A DNA stretch of 37,773 nt from Clostridiales bacterium (GCA_021202925.1 JAJQCD010000011.1:1-37773), one strand, 5' to 3'; positions 1 through 7,994 are shown, counted from the first letter of the stretch. The notes: a model not told the origin generated them from the letters alone. Numbers and translations: made by a program.

Positions 1-161
1 TCGTAAATCGAACAGTCGATCAGCGTTGGATCGACCTCCTGCTCAAAGTGGTTTTCAGCCGATTCCATGATGCGTCTGATGCGATCAATTTCCAACCGCA
101 GAGAGCGCTTCTCCAAAGAATCGTCCGGCTGACAGCTGCTGAAAAAGAATCCCTTGTTCAT
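1..161 (-). CDS. DUF2508 (YaaL-like) small protein, 3' end outside window
   Basis: The first 53 residues of a small, charged, helical protein are visible; the rest lies beyond the left edge. A segment with the pattern FEQEVDPTLIDCSIY near the edge matches the conserved part of the DUF2508/YaaL family, in which an acidic DP.LID..IYE signature precedes a helical C-terminus. The family has about 75-90 residues and no established biochemical role; in many Firmicutes it sits beside recR. The ATG at 159-161 is preceded by a good AAAGGAG site (about 172-178). It lies 57 nt downstream of the ArsR gene on the same strand and could be co-transcribed with it. The family call rests on recall of the motif and should be confirmed by a profile search. 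Confidence 0.62.
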   Translation of the reverse strand, partial: MNKGFFFSSCQPDDSLEKRSLRLEIDRIRRIMESAENHFEQEVDPTLIDCSIY

Positions 162-218
162 GTGTGATTTCTCCTTTTTCGTCAAGTATCTGCCGGAAAT
201 GGAGAAATCATACATTTG

Positions 219-551
219 TTACGTCTTTTCAAAGGTATTCTCAACAAGTGTGCCAAGTTCCATCAGCTGACGGTTGGTTTCGAGCAGAGTGAGCCGATAG
301 AAATTGGATGTGCCGGACTGTCTGACCGCTACGAGTCCGGAATCTTTCAGGATCTTCAGGTGGTGAGAGATAGCCGGACGGGAAAGGCTGGTCTGGCTTG
401 TGATTTCATTGACGTTGAGTCCGTCTGGTCTTCCGTCCAGATAGGCGCTGGTCAGGACTTCGATGATGCGGAGCCGGACTTCATCACCGAGAGCGATGAA
501 CAAGGGCATGCAGTGATGAAACTGGGCTTCGAGCTCTTTGACCTTTGCCAT
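219..551 (-). CDS. ArsR-family winged-helix transcriptional repressor
   Basis: A 110-residue protein of typical ArsR/SmtB length. The core is a winged helix: the LGDEVRLRIIEVL helix, then the recognition region SRPAISHHLKILKDSGLV at about residues 58-75, then a wing (VRQSGTSNFYRL). These are hallmark ArsR features. The classic metal-sensing cysteine pair of the ArsR helix is absent (one Cys, near residue 14), so this may be a non-metal member that responds to another signal. The ATG follows an AGGAGG site with 6-nt spacing. It has its own strong promoter (589-617) and diverges from the pilus operon, so it is a candidate regulator of that operon. That link rests on position only. Confidence 0.88.
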   Translation of the reverse strand: MAKVKELEAQFHHCMPLFIALGDEVRLRIIEVLTSAYLDGRPDGLNVNEITSQTSLSRPAISHHLKILKDSGLVAVRQSGTSNFYRLTLLETNRQLMELGTLVENTFEKT

Positions 552-588
552 AGGCTTCCTCCTTGGTTGAAAAAAATAAACTGATGTT

Positions 589-617
589 ATTTTACCACCG
601 TTCTTTGTTCACGTCAA
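589..617 (-). promoter_or_regulatory. Promoter of the ArsR gene
   Basis: On the minus strand a TTGACG -35 box (612-617) is separated by exactly 17 nt from a TAAAAT -10 box (589-594). The -10 is preceded by TGG, giving an extended TGnTAAAAT element. It lies about 40 nt upstream of the ArsR start codon. Confidence 0.72.
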
Positions 618-630
618 CTGAAAATCAATG

Positions 631-657
631 AGATTTGCTGAAATTTCCGGCAAATCT
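631..657. repeat. 8-bp inverted repeat upstream of ArsR promoter
   Basis: AGATTTGC (631-638) and GCAAATCT (650-657) form a perfect inverted repeat with an 11-nt centre. It lies between the ArsR promoter and the pilus promoter. ArsR proteins bind dyad operators as dimers, so this may be an operator, but binding is not demonstrable from sequence. Confidence 0.4.
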
Positions 658-711
658 GACAATTGTTTGAACGGACAGGTACCTGCATCGACAAATTTTA
701 AAAAAAGGGGC

Positions 712-740
712 TTGACAAATTGGGTATGAATGTGCATAAT
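712..740 (+). promoter_or_regulatory. Promoter of the Tad/Flp pilus operon
   Basis: A perfect TTGACA -35 (712-717), a 17-nt spacer and a CATAAT -10 (735-740) form a near-consensus vegetative promoter. It points into the pilus operon. About 150 nt of leader would lie before the first gene. Confidence 0.75.
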
Positions 741-892
741 GAAAAGCACATTCGACGCCCGGTCATGGGCAGTCCGATTTCATTTCTGAATCTTCGGGAT
801 GCATCAGCCATCCTCAGAGGATTCCTGTCAGGGGCCTGATGGACTGATTCACAGTACATGGGTTTCACGCCGGATTCGGCAGATATTTCTAC
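741..892 (+). promoter_or_regulatory. Structured 5' leader of the pilus operon
   Basis: About 150 nt of transcribed leader without a convincing gene. It can fold: CATCAG (802-807) pairs with CTGATG (836-841), enclosing a smaller ATCC/GGAT hairpin (810-822). I found neither the GEMM-I nor the GEMM-II c-di-GMP riboswitch core, and no T-tract that would mark an attenuator. Its function is unknown. Confidence 0.35.
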
Positions 893-1474
893 GTGCGTTT
901 ATTATTTGTAATGATGAACAGGATGACCTTTTGTTTTGTATGCATGTTTGCAGGAAGGGAGGGACGTATTTCGGAAGAAGCAGGTTTGGATATTCTGCTG
1001 TGCCTGTTTCTGATCCGGGCGGGATGGACTGACCTTAGAAGCGGGAAGGTTTATAACCGGTGGCTGATTCTTGGGACGGCTGTGGGAATCTGGCTTCGGG
1101 GTTGCAGTTTTTTTCCACCGGCGGCGGCAGCACTGGTGATCGCGTATGTACTGTATTTTTTTCGGCTTCTGGGAGCGGGAGACGGCAAGCTCGTCGCGGT
1201 AATGATGGGATGGCTGGGAGTCTGGGAAGGGCTGTATGCGATTTTTGCAGGTCTGATGGTTGCTGTGCTGTGGTCCCTTTGCCGGATTCGGGAGAGGGGA
1301 TGGATTGGCGTTCGGTTGAGGAGACTGTATCTGTATATGGTTCGCATGCTGTATACAGGACAGGCAGAGCAGTATGACGGTCTTTGGGAAGGAGAACGGG
1401 ATGGACGGATCCCTTTGGCGGCGTGTCTTGCTGTTGGGACTGTGATTGACCGGATTCTGAGATACTTTGTCTGA
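893..1474 (+). CDS. A24-family prepilin peptidase (TadV/CpaA-like), first copy
   Basis: A polytopic membrane aspartyl protease expected to cut the leader from Flp-type prepilins. Both catalytic aspartates of the family are visible: one in WTDLRSGK at about residue 47, the other in the GAGDGK motif at about residue 97. Hydrophobic segments flank them, as in CpaA/TadV proteins. The start is uncertain. No clear ribosome-binding site precedes the first ATG; in-frame ATGs also occur at 911, 914, 923 and 944, and an AGGGAGG stretch at 954-960 has only an ATT codon at normal spacing. It is the first gene of the pilus operon. A charged C-terminal tail of about 70 residues makes it slightly longer than minimal TadV proteins. 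Confidence 0.82.
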   Translation: MRLLFVMMNRMTFCFVCMFAGREGRISEEAGLDILLCLFLIRAGWTDLRSGKVYNRWLILGTAVGIWLRGCSFFPPAAAALVIAYVLYFFRLLGAGDGKLVAVMMGWLGVWEGLYAIFAGLMVAVLWSLCRIRERGWIGVRLRRLYLYMVRMLYTGQAEQYDGLWEGERDGRIPLAACLAVGTVIDRILRYFV

Positions 1475-1512
1475 TTTCAGGAGCAGGTTCGGTTTTGAGG
1501 AGGTGGAATTGT

Positions 1513-2517
1513 ATGAGACGGGTTATGGCGGTTTTTGATGTAGACCCATTCTATGCGGACAAGTTTGCGGAATTTGTAAACCAGAAGGAGACCGTTCCGT
1601 TTACAGCGGTCCCGTTTACCAGTCTGGAGCGGCTGAAAGAGTTTGCGAATGAGGAACCGGTGGAGCTTCTGCTGGCAGGCGATGAAGTGGAGGCGGCGGC
1701 GTTACAGGAAGTGAAGGCGGAACAGATTGTGCGCTTGTCTGAGACAAAGGGGGAGCAGGCAGAGATACCGACCGTGTATAAATATCAGGCGTCTGACGGC
1801 GTCCTCAGAGAAGTGATGGCGTGCTATCAGGTTCGGGAGACAGCAGAGCCGTTGACCCTGATTGGAGCGAGGAGCCGGATTGTCGGCGTATATTCTCCGG
1901 TCGGCAGGTGTGGCAAGACCGGTTTTGCTGTTACGCTCGGCCAGGTCCTGGCGCGCGACAGCCGGGTACTGTACCTGAACCTGGAGGAGTTTTCAGGATT
2001 TGGCAGGCTGCTGGGCAGTGAGTATGAGGGGAATTTTTCTGATCTGATTTATTATTACAGACAGGGTGAGTACGGAAGGATGCGGCTTGGGAGTCTGGTG
2101 TACAGCCTGGGAGGGCTGGATTATGTGCCGCCGGTGTCCTTTGCTGAGGATCTGGCAGTGATGGATGGAGTGGAGACCGCAGAACTGATTGATCGAATGG
2201 CAAGAGAGAACGGGTATGATGTGGTGATCCTGGATCCGGGGCATTTTCTTCGGAATGTGGAAGCGATTCTGGCTCTGTGCGATGTGATCTATTCACCAGT
2301 TAAGGAGGATGTGGTTTCGGAGGCAAAGATGGAGGAGTGGCGGCATTATCTGGAGGTATCCGGGCGGATGAAACTGTGGGAGAAGGTGCAGATCATGAAA
2401 TTGCCAAGGCAGATGGTGCCGGATTCCAGGAGGGACTATTTTGAGCAGCTTCTCTGGGGTGATATGGGGGATTTTGTGCGGGAACTGACGGGAAGAAGCG
2501 GAAGGAGTGCCCGATGA
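1513..2517 (+). CDS. tadZ: TadZ/CpaE-like pilus-localisation ATPase
   Basis: A 334-residue protein with the two-part TadZ/CpaE architecture. An N-terminal receiver-like domain (MAVFDVDPFYADKFAEF onward, about residues 1-105) is followed by a MinD/ParA-type ATPase domain. The P-loop is the deviant SPVGRCGKT at about residues 128-136. A region with VVILDPG later in the domain corresponds to the Walker B area. TadZ proteins place the Tad machine at a particular cell site. The ATG at 1513 was chosen because AGGAGG lies 9 nt upstream; an upstream TTG at 1495 overlaps that site. The stop codon overlaps the next start (ATGA), so translation is probably coupled to tadA. Confidence 0.8.
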   Translation: MRRVMAVFDVDPFYADKFAEFVNQKETVPFTAVPFTSLERLKEFANEEPVELLLAGDEVEAAALQEVKAEQIVRLSETKGEQAEIPTVYKYQASDGVLREVMACYQVRETAEPLTLIGARSRIVGVYSPVGRCGKTGFAVTLGQVLARDSRVLYLNLEEFSGFGRLLGSEYEGNFSDLIYYYRQGEYGRMRLGSLVYSLGGLDYVPPVSFAEDLAVMDGVETAELIDRMARENGYDVVILDPGHFLRNVEAILALCDVIYSPVKEDVVSEAKMEEWRHYLEVSGRMKLWEKVQIMKLPRQMVPDSRRDYFEQLLWGDMGDFVRELTGRSGRSAR

Positions 2518-3770
2518 ATCAGGATACGAAGGATGCGTTGAGTCGGCTGAAGATGCAGATTCGTGATGAAATTCAGAACCATCTGAGTGCGGAGGAAGAA
2601 CTGACCGGGTGCATTGACGCGGCGATTGCGGGAGAAGCGGGCCAGAGATATCTGCCTCTGTCCGAACGGCTGGAACTGAGGAAGCGTCTGTATGATGCAT
2701 TTCAGCGGCTGGATATTTTGCAGGAATTGATTGACGATCCGGAAGTGACGGAGATCATGGTAAATGGACCGGAACGGATTTTCATTGAGAAAGGCGGTCG
2801 TCTGATGAGGTGGAACCATCGATTTGACAGTCAGGAGCAGTTGGAGGATATGATTCAGCAGATTGTAAGCCGGATCAACCGGACGGTTAATGTGTCCAGT
2901 CCGATTGCGGACGCCAGGCTCATGGATGGTTCGCGGGTTCATGTCGTTCTGCCGCCGGCCGCGCTCGACGGACCGGTTCTTACGATCCGGAAGTTCCCGG
3001 AGCCGATCACGGCGGAGAAGCTGATCGCGCTTGGTTCGTTGAGTGTGGAAGCGGCAGAGTTTCTGGAACGGCTGGTCCGATCCGGATATAACATATTTAT
3101 CAGTGGAGGCACCGGTTCGGGGAAGACAACATTTCTGAATGCCATGTCCGGGTTTATTCCGGAGACGGAACGGGTGATCACGATTGAGGATTCGGCAGAA
3201 CTGCAGATTCGACATGTGCCGAATCTGGTGCGTCTGGAGACGAGAGGAGCCAATGCCGAGGGAGAGGGGGAGATTGGGATCAGCGATTTGATCCGCGCAT
3301 CTCTGCGGATGCGCCCGGATCGGATCATTGTCGGGGAAGTGCGTGGAAAGGAGTGTCTGGATATGTTGCAGGCGCTGAATACCGGACATGCCGGCAGCCT
3401 GTCGACGGGGCACGGGAACAGTCCGAAGGACATGCTTACACGCCTTGAGACGATGACGCTGATGGGAGCGGAGATCCCGCTTGCCGCAGTGCGTAGCCAG
3501 ATTGCTTCTGCGCTTGATATCATGGTGCATCTGGGGAGAATGCGGGATAAGAGCAGGCGCGTATTGGAGATCGTGGAAGTGGGAGGATATGTGGATGGCG
3601 AGATTCGTCTGAATCCGCTGTATCGATTTGTGGAGGAGGAGCCGGAGACAGATGCCTGGGAAGGAAAGGAAAGAGGAAAAATCCGGGAAGGGAAGGTGTG
3701 CGGCAGTCTCGTCCGTGTGGGAGAGCTTGCCGCGGTGGAGAAACTCCGAACCGCAGGTTATCTGGTATGA
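2514..3770 (+). CDS. tadA: TadA/CpaF secretion ATPase
   Basis: The cytoplasmic hexameric ATPase that powers Flp pilus assembly. The 418-residue sequence carries the family set in order: an N-terminal domain with the IMVNGPERIFIEKGG region (about 81-95), Walker A GGTGSGKTT (198-206), the acidic box ITIEDSAELQ, Walker B RIIVGEVRGKE (270-280) and the His box GHAGSLSTGHGNS (291-303). All key residues look intact. The C-terminus ends in a family-like KLRTAG segment, so the gene is full length even though the next reading frame begins well inside it. It is flanked by the TadZ-like and TadB genes, the usual order. Confidence 0.95.
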   Translation: MNQDTKDALSRLKMQIRDEIQNHLSAEEELTGCIDAAIAGEAGQRYLPLSERLELRKRLYDAFQRLDILQELIDDPEVTEIMVNGPERIFIEKGGRLMRWNHRFDSQEQLEDMIQQIVSRINRTVNVSSPIADARLMDGSRVHVVLPPAALDGPVLTIRKFPEPITAEKLIALGSLSVEAAEFLERLVRSGYNIFISGGTGSGKTTFLNAMSGFIPETERVITIEDSAELQIRHVPNLVRLETRGANAEGEGEIGISDLIRASLRMRPDRIIVGEVRGKECLDMLQALNTGHAGSLSTGHGNSPKDMLTRLETMTLMGAEIPLAAVRSQIASALDIMVHLGRMRDKSRRVLEIVEVGGYVDGEIRLNPLYRFVEEEPETDAWEGKERGKIREGKVCGSLVRVGELAAVEKLRTAGYLV

Positions 3771-4497
3771 CCGGTATCGGCTGACCATACCGGAACTGCT
3801 GTTGGGACTGGGGAAAGGTGTTGCTGTATGTGCATTGCTTTCCTTTGCCTTTTACCGAAGCATGAGGGTGTTTCTGATGATGCTTCCGTTGATCATTCTG
3901 ACGCCGTTCTATGAGAGCCGTCGGCTGCGGGATGAGAGGAGAAGACAGTTGTCGGAGCAGTTTAAGGAGAGCATGGTTGTTCTGGCGTCTTCGTTAAGCG
4001 CAGGATATTCTGTTGAAAATGCGCTTGCCGTCAGTGGACGGGAGCTGGGGATGATGTATGGAGAGGAGGGAATGATTACGAAGGAATTTGCCTCCATGGT
4101 ACAGCAGATTCGTGTGAACCGTCCGGCAGAACAGGTGCTGGAGGATTTCGCTCTTCGGAGCGGGCTGGACGATGTCCGGAATTTTGCAGAGGTATTTGCG
4201 GTAGCCAAGCGAAATGGAGGAGACCTGAGCGCGATTATGCGGCATACGGCGGAGGTGATTCGGGATAAGATGCAGGTGAAGGAAGAGATCCGTGCGATGA
4301 CGGCTTCCAGGAAGTTTGAACAGAAGATCATGAACGGGATTCCGTTTCTGCTGGTATTTTATATGGAAGGTTCGTCGCCGGGTTTTTTTGATCAGATGTA
4401 TGGAACAAGCCTGGGGCGGATCGTTATGACCGGGTGTCTGGCAGCTTATCTGATATCGTTTGTGATGGCAAAGAAAATTCTGGATATTGAGGTGTAG
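3652..4497 (+). CDS. tadB: TadB-like inner-membrane platform protein (T2SSF domain)
   Basis: A membrane platform subunit of the Tad pilus, about 281 residues. The charged N-terminus is followed by two hydrophobic segments (LLLGLGKGVAVCALLSFAF and a following VFLMMLPLIIL). Next comes a cytoplasmic T2SSF domain (SEQFKESMVVLASSLSAGYSVENA through the AKRNGGDLSAIMRHTAEVI region) and a C-terminal pair of helices. The chosen ATG has AGGAGG 12 nt upstream, which makes the gene overlap tadA by 119 nt. That is long for an operon, so the true start could be a later GTG (3715) or TTG. The alternative TTG at 3628 is less likely. The gene ends 2 nt before the next ATG. Confidence 0.87.
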   Translation: MPGKERKEEKSGKGRCAAVSSVWESLPRWRNSEPQVIWYDRYRLTIPELLLGLGKGVAVCALLSFAFYRSMRVFLMMLPLIILTPFYESRRLRDERRRQLSEQFKESMVVLASSLSAGYSVENALAVSGRELGMMYGEEGMITKEFASMVQQIRVNRPAEQVLEDFALRSGLDDVRNFAEVFAVAKRNGGDLSAIMRHTAEVIRDKMQVKEEIRAMTASRKFEQKIMNGIPFLLVFYMEGSSPGFFDQMYGTSLGRIVMTGCLAAYLISFVMAKKILDIEV

Positions 4498-4499
4498 CG

Positions 4500-5732
4500 A
4501 TGGATGGAGGGAGAAGAAACTGGAGACGGCTGGTGGCGCCATTCGTCTGTCTGGCGGGAAGCATGGCGTTATATCTGGCAATCCAGACAATAGGGGCCAG
4601 GGACAGTCCGGTGGCTGCGGAAGGGAAGATTGCCCGTTCCGGTTACGGTGGAAAAGCGCAGGAGTATGAACTTTGCGTGAGTGGGCTGGAAAAGGATGCG
4701 GAGACGATCACAGTAGAGGTCAGTCCGATGGCGTACAGCGAAGAAGAGGCGGAAGCAATATTCTATGAGATCATGGATCAGATGGAGGAGACCATCCGGG
4801 GTGAGAATCCGTCCCTGATGGAGGTGACAGAAGATCTGAATCTGCCGTCCTTGTGGAAGGAGACCGGTGTGCGCATTCGCTGGAATTCTTCAAAACCGGT
4901 TTATCTGGATTCCTCCGGGCATGTGGCAGCGGATCTGCAGGAGGAAGAAACTCTGGTATTGCAGGCGCGTCTCTCAACAGGAGAGTTTCAGGCGGATTTT
5001 GAGATACCGGTTCGCCTGATCCCACGCCAGCTTTCTGAGAGGGAGGCGCGTCTGCGGGGGCTTACGGGAGCGGTTGCCGAGGCAGATCAGAAAGGTGTCG
5101 GAGATTCCTATCTGCAGCTTCCTGATGAATATGACGGACGAACGCTGTCCTGGAGTGAACCAGCCGATTCGTCGAATATTCTGATCCTGCTTCTTGGCGT
5201 GATCGCCGCGATTCTTCTGTTTGCGAGAGACGGAGCGGAGGAGAGAAAGAAGGCCAGGGCGAGGGAAGAGGAGCTGCTGTTGGATTATTCGGACCTGGTA
5301 TCGAAACTGATGATTCTGATTGGCGCGGGGATGACGGTGCGTAACGCATGGGAGAGGATGGTGAATGACTATGAAGCCGGATGCCGGGAAGGGAGGATGA
5401 AAAAGCGGGCGGCATATGATGAATTGCAGGGAGCCTGGCTGCAGCTGGCGGGCGGCATCCCGGAGGGGACAGCGATTCGCGAATTCGGTCATCGATGTGG
5501 GCTGCAGCCATACCGCAAATTGTGCACTCTTCTGGAACAGAATCGAAAAACCGGGACGAAAAATCTTCGGACAATTCTGGAACAGGAGGCAGAGGATGCG
5601 TTTGAAATGCGTAAGAATCTGGCAAGAAGCCGGGGAGAGGAGGCCGGGACCAGGCTGCTTGGTCCGTTGTTTCTGATGCTGGGGATCGTGATGGTGATGA
5701 TCATGGTTCCCGCAATGCTGGCGATGGGATAA
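4500..5732 (+). CDS. tadC: TadC-like platform protein with large extracytoplasmic insert
   Basis: The last 150 residues are TadC-like: a helix at about 225-242, a T2SSF domain (DYSDLVSKLMILIGAGMTVRNAWERM through KTGTKNLRTILEQEA) and a C-terminal helix at 388-408. In front of this sits an unusual N-terminus: a signal-anchor helix (about 11-31) and about 190 residues predicted to lie outside the membrane. Two stretches there, LNLPSLWKETGVRIRWNSS (113-131) and LQLPDEYDGRTLSWSE (205-220), share an L.LP...G..(I/L).W pattern like bacterial atypical Ig-like domains. Ordinary TadC lacks this domain. The gene follows tadB with a 2-nt gap and ends just before the pilin. The Ig-like assignment is tentative. 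Confidence 0.82.
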   Translation: MDGGRRNWRRLVAPFVCLAGSMALYLAIQTIGARDSPVAAEGKIARSGYGGKAQEYELCVSGLEKDAETITVEVSPMAYSEEEAEAIFYEIMDQMEETIRGENPSLMEVTEDLNLPSLWKETGVRIRWNSSKPVYLDSSGHVAADLQEEETLVLQARLSTGEFQADFEIPVRLIPRQLSEREARLRGLTGAVAEADQKGVGDSYLQLPDEYDGRTLSWSEPADSSNILILLLGVIAAILLFARDGAEERKKARAREEELLLDYSDLVSKLMILIGAGMTVRNAWERMVNDYEAGCREGRMKKRAAYDELQGAWLQLAGGIPEGTAIREFGHRCGLQPYRKLCTLLEQNRKTGTKNLRTILEQEAEDAFEMRKNLARSRGEEAGTRLLGPLFLMLGIVMVMIMVPAMLAMG

Positions 5733-5768
5733 TGAGAATGAGACAGGTTTGAAGAAAGGAGATTTTGT

Positions 5769-5942
5769 ATGTGGAAGAGTCTGAATGATTTCTGGATGGA
5801 GGAAGACGGCGTGGGTGTCATCGAGATGGTATTGATTCTGGTCGTCCTGATTGGGCTGGTCATTATCTTCAAGAGTCAGCTGACGACACTTTTGGGCAAT
5901 ATTTTTGATCAGATCACCAGCCAGTCTGAGGAAGTGTACTGA
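5769..5942 (+). CDS. Flp-type (type IVb) major pilin precursor, 57 residues
   Basis: A very small gene easily missed by length cutoffs. It starts at an ATG preceded by AAAGGAG. The protein has a short polar leader ending in EEDG, then VGVIEMVLILVVLIGLVIIF. Cleavage after Gly14 would put Glu19 at position +5 of the mature pilin, as required by type IV prepilin peptidases, and would give a mature subunit of about 43 residues. Length and composition match Flp1-like pilins of Gram-positive Tad systems. It lies between the TadC-like and DUF5702 genes and ends 1 nt before the next ATG. It is the likely filament subunit and substrate of one or both prepilin peptidases of the operon. Confidence 0.86.
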   Translation: MWKSLNDFWMEEDGVGVIEMVLILVVLIGLVIIFKSQLTTLLGNIFDQITSQSEEVY

Positions 5943-5943
5943 T

Positions 5944-7938
5944 ATGTGCCGGAGCGGGAGATGCACCGCCGGGCAGGTTACCATATTTGTCAGTCTGGTG
6001 ATGATGAGCGTCTTCTCGTTCTTCTGTGTATTGCTGGAATCCGCGCGGACCGCAGGAGCCAGGTGGTATCTGCAGATGGCTGCGTCGTCTGCGATGGATT
6101 CCGTATTCAGCCAGTATCACAGACCGCTATGGGATGATTACCGGGTGCTGTTCGCGGAATATGAGACAGAGAGTGAAATGGCAGCGGATTTCCTGGGATA
6201 TCTGGAAGAATATACACAGGTAGAGAACTGGTATCCCATGGAGATCGCTGAGGTGGAGACGGATGAGATGATCCGGGCGACAGATGGAGACGGATTGTAC
6301 CTGGAAAAGGAAATCCTGGATTATATGGCGTATGGGATCTGGAATCTGGATTTTGATGCGGACACGGTGGAGAGTCTGTGGGACAGCGGCACGGAGGCGG
6401 TATCGGTAACAGAGGTAGCGACTCTGTATCGGGGACATTCGAAGGAGATCCTGGAACTGGAGGAGGCTCTGGAGGCGATCAGTGAGAGCCTTTCCCGGCA
6501 AAAGGAATACCAGGCGAGCGGACTGTCCGAATTATCATCCTATGACTGTGATGGATTTATCCGGGTGGCGAACCGGCTGATCAATGAACTGGAGCGGATC
6601 CCCGGTCTGGTGGAGGCCTACCAGGAAAAGGCGGATGTGCTGGCGGCTGGGCTGCAAGAAAGTCGGGAAAAGGCGGACGAAGAGCGAATGAATTGCAGCG
6701 CGGGTGTGGACAGCCTTCTGGAAGAAGAAATGGAAGAATACGAGTCATATGTCGACGTGGATGGGGAACGAAGACAGGAAATCGAGGCATTGACGGATCA
6801 GTCACGGGAACAAATCCAACTGGTACAGGAGGTAATTGAGGAAGCAAGGGATGCCCAGAGAGAGGTGGATGAGTATGAAGAGGATGATGAGGACGACGAC
6901 GGACCGGATCTGGCTGCAATCTGGCGTCCGGTGCGCAGACATTTCAGTACACTGAGCATCCATGAACTTTCCTTTGTGCACGGAGTGGCGGATAAAGAGA
7001 AGGAAGGCTGGCTGAATCAGATTTCTTCCATGTATGAGTCAGGGCTTTTGTCGCTGGTGATGCCAGATGGCGCAGAAGTGTCCGGACGGAATGTGGATTG
7101 TTTGCAAGCGCCGAGTGCTACGTGGACAGATGCCGGAAATCGTTCGGTTGGTTTTACGGATCGATTGCTGATTGATGAGTATGGAGGAAGATTCTTCCGG
7201 AATTTTCGTGACACGGTGGAGTCCGACGGCGGGAGAAACGGAGAGACGGGGGACAGAGCCGTTGCGGAAGAAGGTGCGTCGGATACGGTTCTGGCTTATG
7301 AAGTGGAGTATCTGATAAACGGTGAGGACACGGATCAGGAAAACCTGGCGAATACGGTGAGTCGTTTGCTGGCCATGCGGGAGGGGTTGAATCTGATTCA
7401 TATTCTGTCCAGCCCGGAGAAACGGGCACAGGCGCGCTCCCTTGCTATGACAATTACGGGGCTTGCGAGTGTGACACCGCTTCTTCTGGTGACAACATTT
7501 TTTGTAATGTCGGTATGGGCTCTGGCGGAATCTCTCGCAGACATCAAAGGGCTGCTTGCCGGAAACAGGGTTCCACTGCTGAAAACGGACAGCGACTGGT
7601 ATCTGGGGACAGAGGAGCTTCTTATGGTCGGGAAGGAGAGAGCCGTTCCGGAAGGCGGTGGAGAGACTGGATTTTCTTATCTTTCCTGGCTGAAAATCCT
7701 TTTGTTTATGGATGACACGGTACAGCAGGAATATCGGATGATGGATCTGATGCAGATGAATATGCGCTTGTTGCAGGATGGATTTCGAATGAGATATGGG
7801 GTATGCCGTGCCAGTGTCAGCGCTGAGATCAATGCAAAACATGTATTCTTTTCACTTGGATTTGTCAATCGGGCGCTTGGAGGCGGAGGGTATATTTATC
7901 CGATGCGGATTCAGGCAGAGAGAAGTTATTCACAGTAA
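5944..7938 (+). CDS. DUF5702 / TadG-like pilus-associated membrane protein
   Basis: A 664-residue protein starting one base after the pilin stop. The N-terminus has a single hydrophobic helix in the context GQVTIFVSLVMMSVF followed by LLESARTAGARW, a pattern typical of TadG/DUF5702 proteins of Clostridia. The middle (about 175-320) is strongly acidic and helical and likely forms a coiled coil, ending in a run of Glu/Asp. A second hydrophobic segment lies near residues 500-525. The C-terminal region ends in SYSQ. Most of the protein is probably extracytoplasmic and may form a pilus-associated or anchoring component, but no enzymatic motif is visible. An upstream in-frame ATG at 5905 lies inside the pilin gene and was rejected. 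Confidence 0.8.
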   Translation: MCRSGRCTAGQVTIFVSLVMMSVFSFFCVLLESARTAGARWYLQMAASSAMDSVFSQYHRPLWDDYRVLFAEYETESEMAADFLGYLEEYTQVENWYPMEIAEVETDEMIRATDGDGLYLEKEILDYMAYGIWNLDFDADTVESLWDSGTEAVSVTEVATLYRGHSKEILELEEALEAISESLSRQKEYQASGLSELSSYDCDGFIRVANRLINELERIPGLVEAYQEKADVLAAGLQESREKADEERMNCSAGVDSLLEEEMEEYESYVDVDGERRQEIEALTDQSREQIQLVQEVIEEARDAQREVDEYEEDDEDDDGPDLAAIWRPVRRHFSTLSIHELSFVHGVADKEKEGWLNQISSMYESGLLSLVMPDGAEVSGRNVDCLQAPSATWTDAGNRSVGFTDRLLIDEYGGRFFRNFRDTVESDGGRNGETGDRAVAEEGASDTVLAYEVEYLINGEDTDQENLANTVSRLLAMREGLNLIHILSSPEKRAQARSLAMTITGLASVTPLLLVTTFFVMSVWALAESLADIKGLLAGNRVPLLKTDSDWYLGTEELLMVGKERAVPEGGGETGFSYLSWLKILLFMDDTVQQEYRMMDLMQMNMRLLQDGFRMRYGVCRASVSAEINAKHVFFSLGFVNRALGGGGYIYPMRIQAERSYSQ

Positions 7939-7946
7939 ATCGACAT

Positions 7947-7964
7947 GCGTCGCTGATGCGACGC
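7947..7964 (+). other. GC-rich intercistronic hairpin
   Basis: GCGTCGC and GCGACGC form a perfect 7-bp stem with a TGAT loop in the 55-nt spacer between the DUF5702 and TadE-like genes. No T-tract follows, so it is not a classic terminator. It may be an mRNA processing or stabilising element that sets relative expression of the two halves of the operon. Confidence 0.5.
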
Positions 7965-7994
7965 TCCACCACGCAGGAAAGGAGGTAGACAGGA

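Noticed and set aside
741-892. c-di-GMP riboswitch in the pilus leader
   Set aside because: Considered because such riboswitches often control pili in Clostridia, but the conserved GEMM-I and GEMM-II core sequences are not present.
2436-3788. Long open frame on the minus strand opposite tadA
   Set aside because: It lies entirely opposite the strongly supported tadA/tadB genes, has a His/Arg/Pro-rich composition typical of antisense frames and has no ribosome-binding site.
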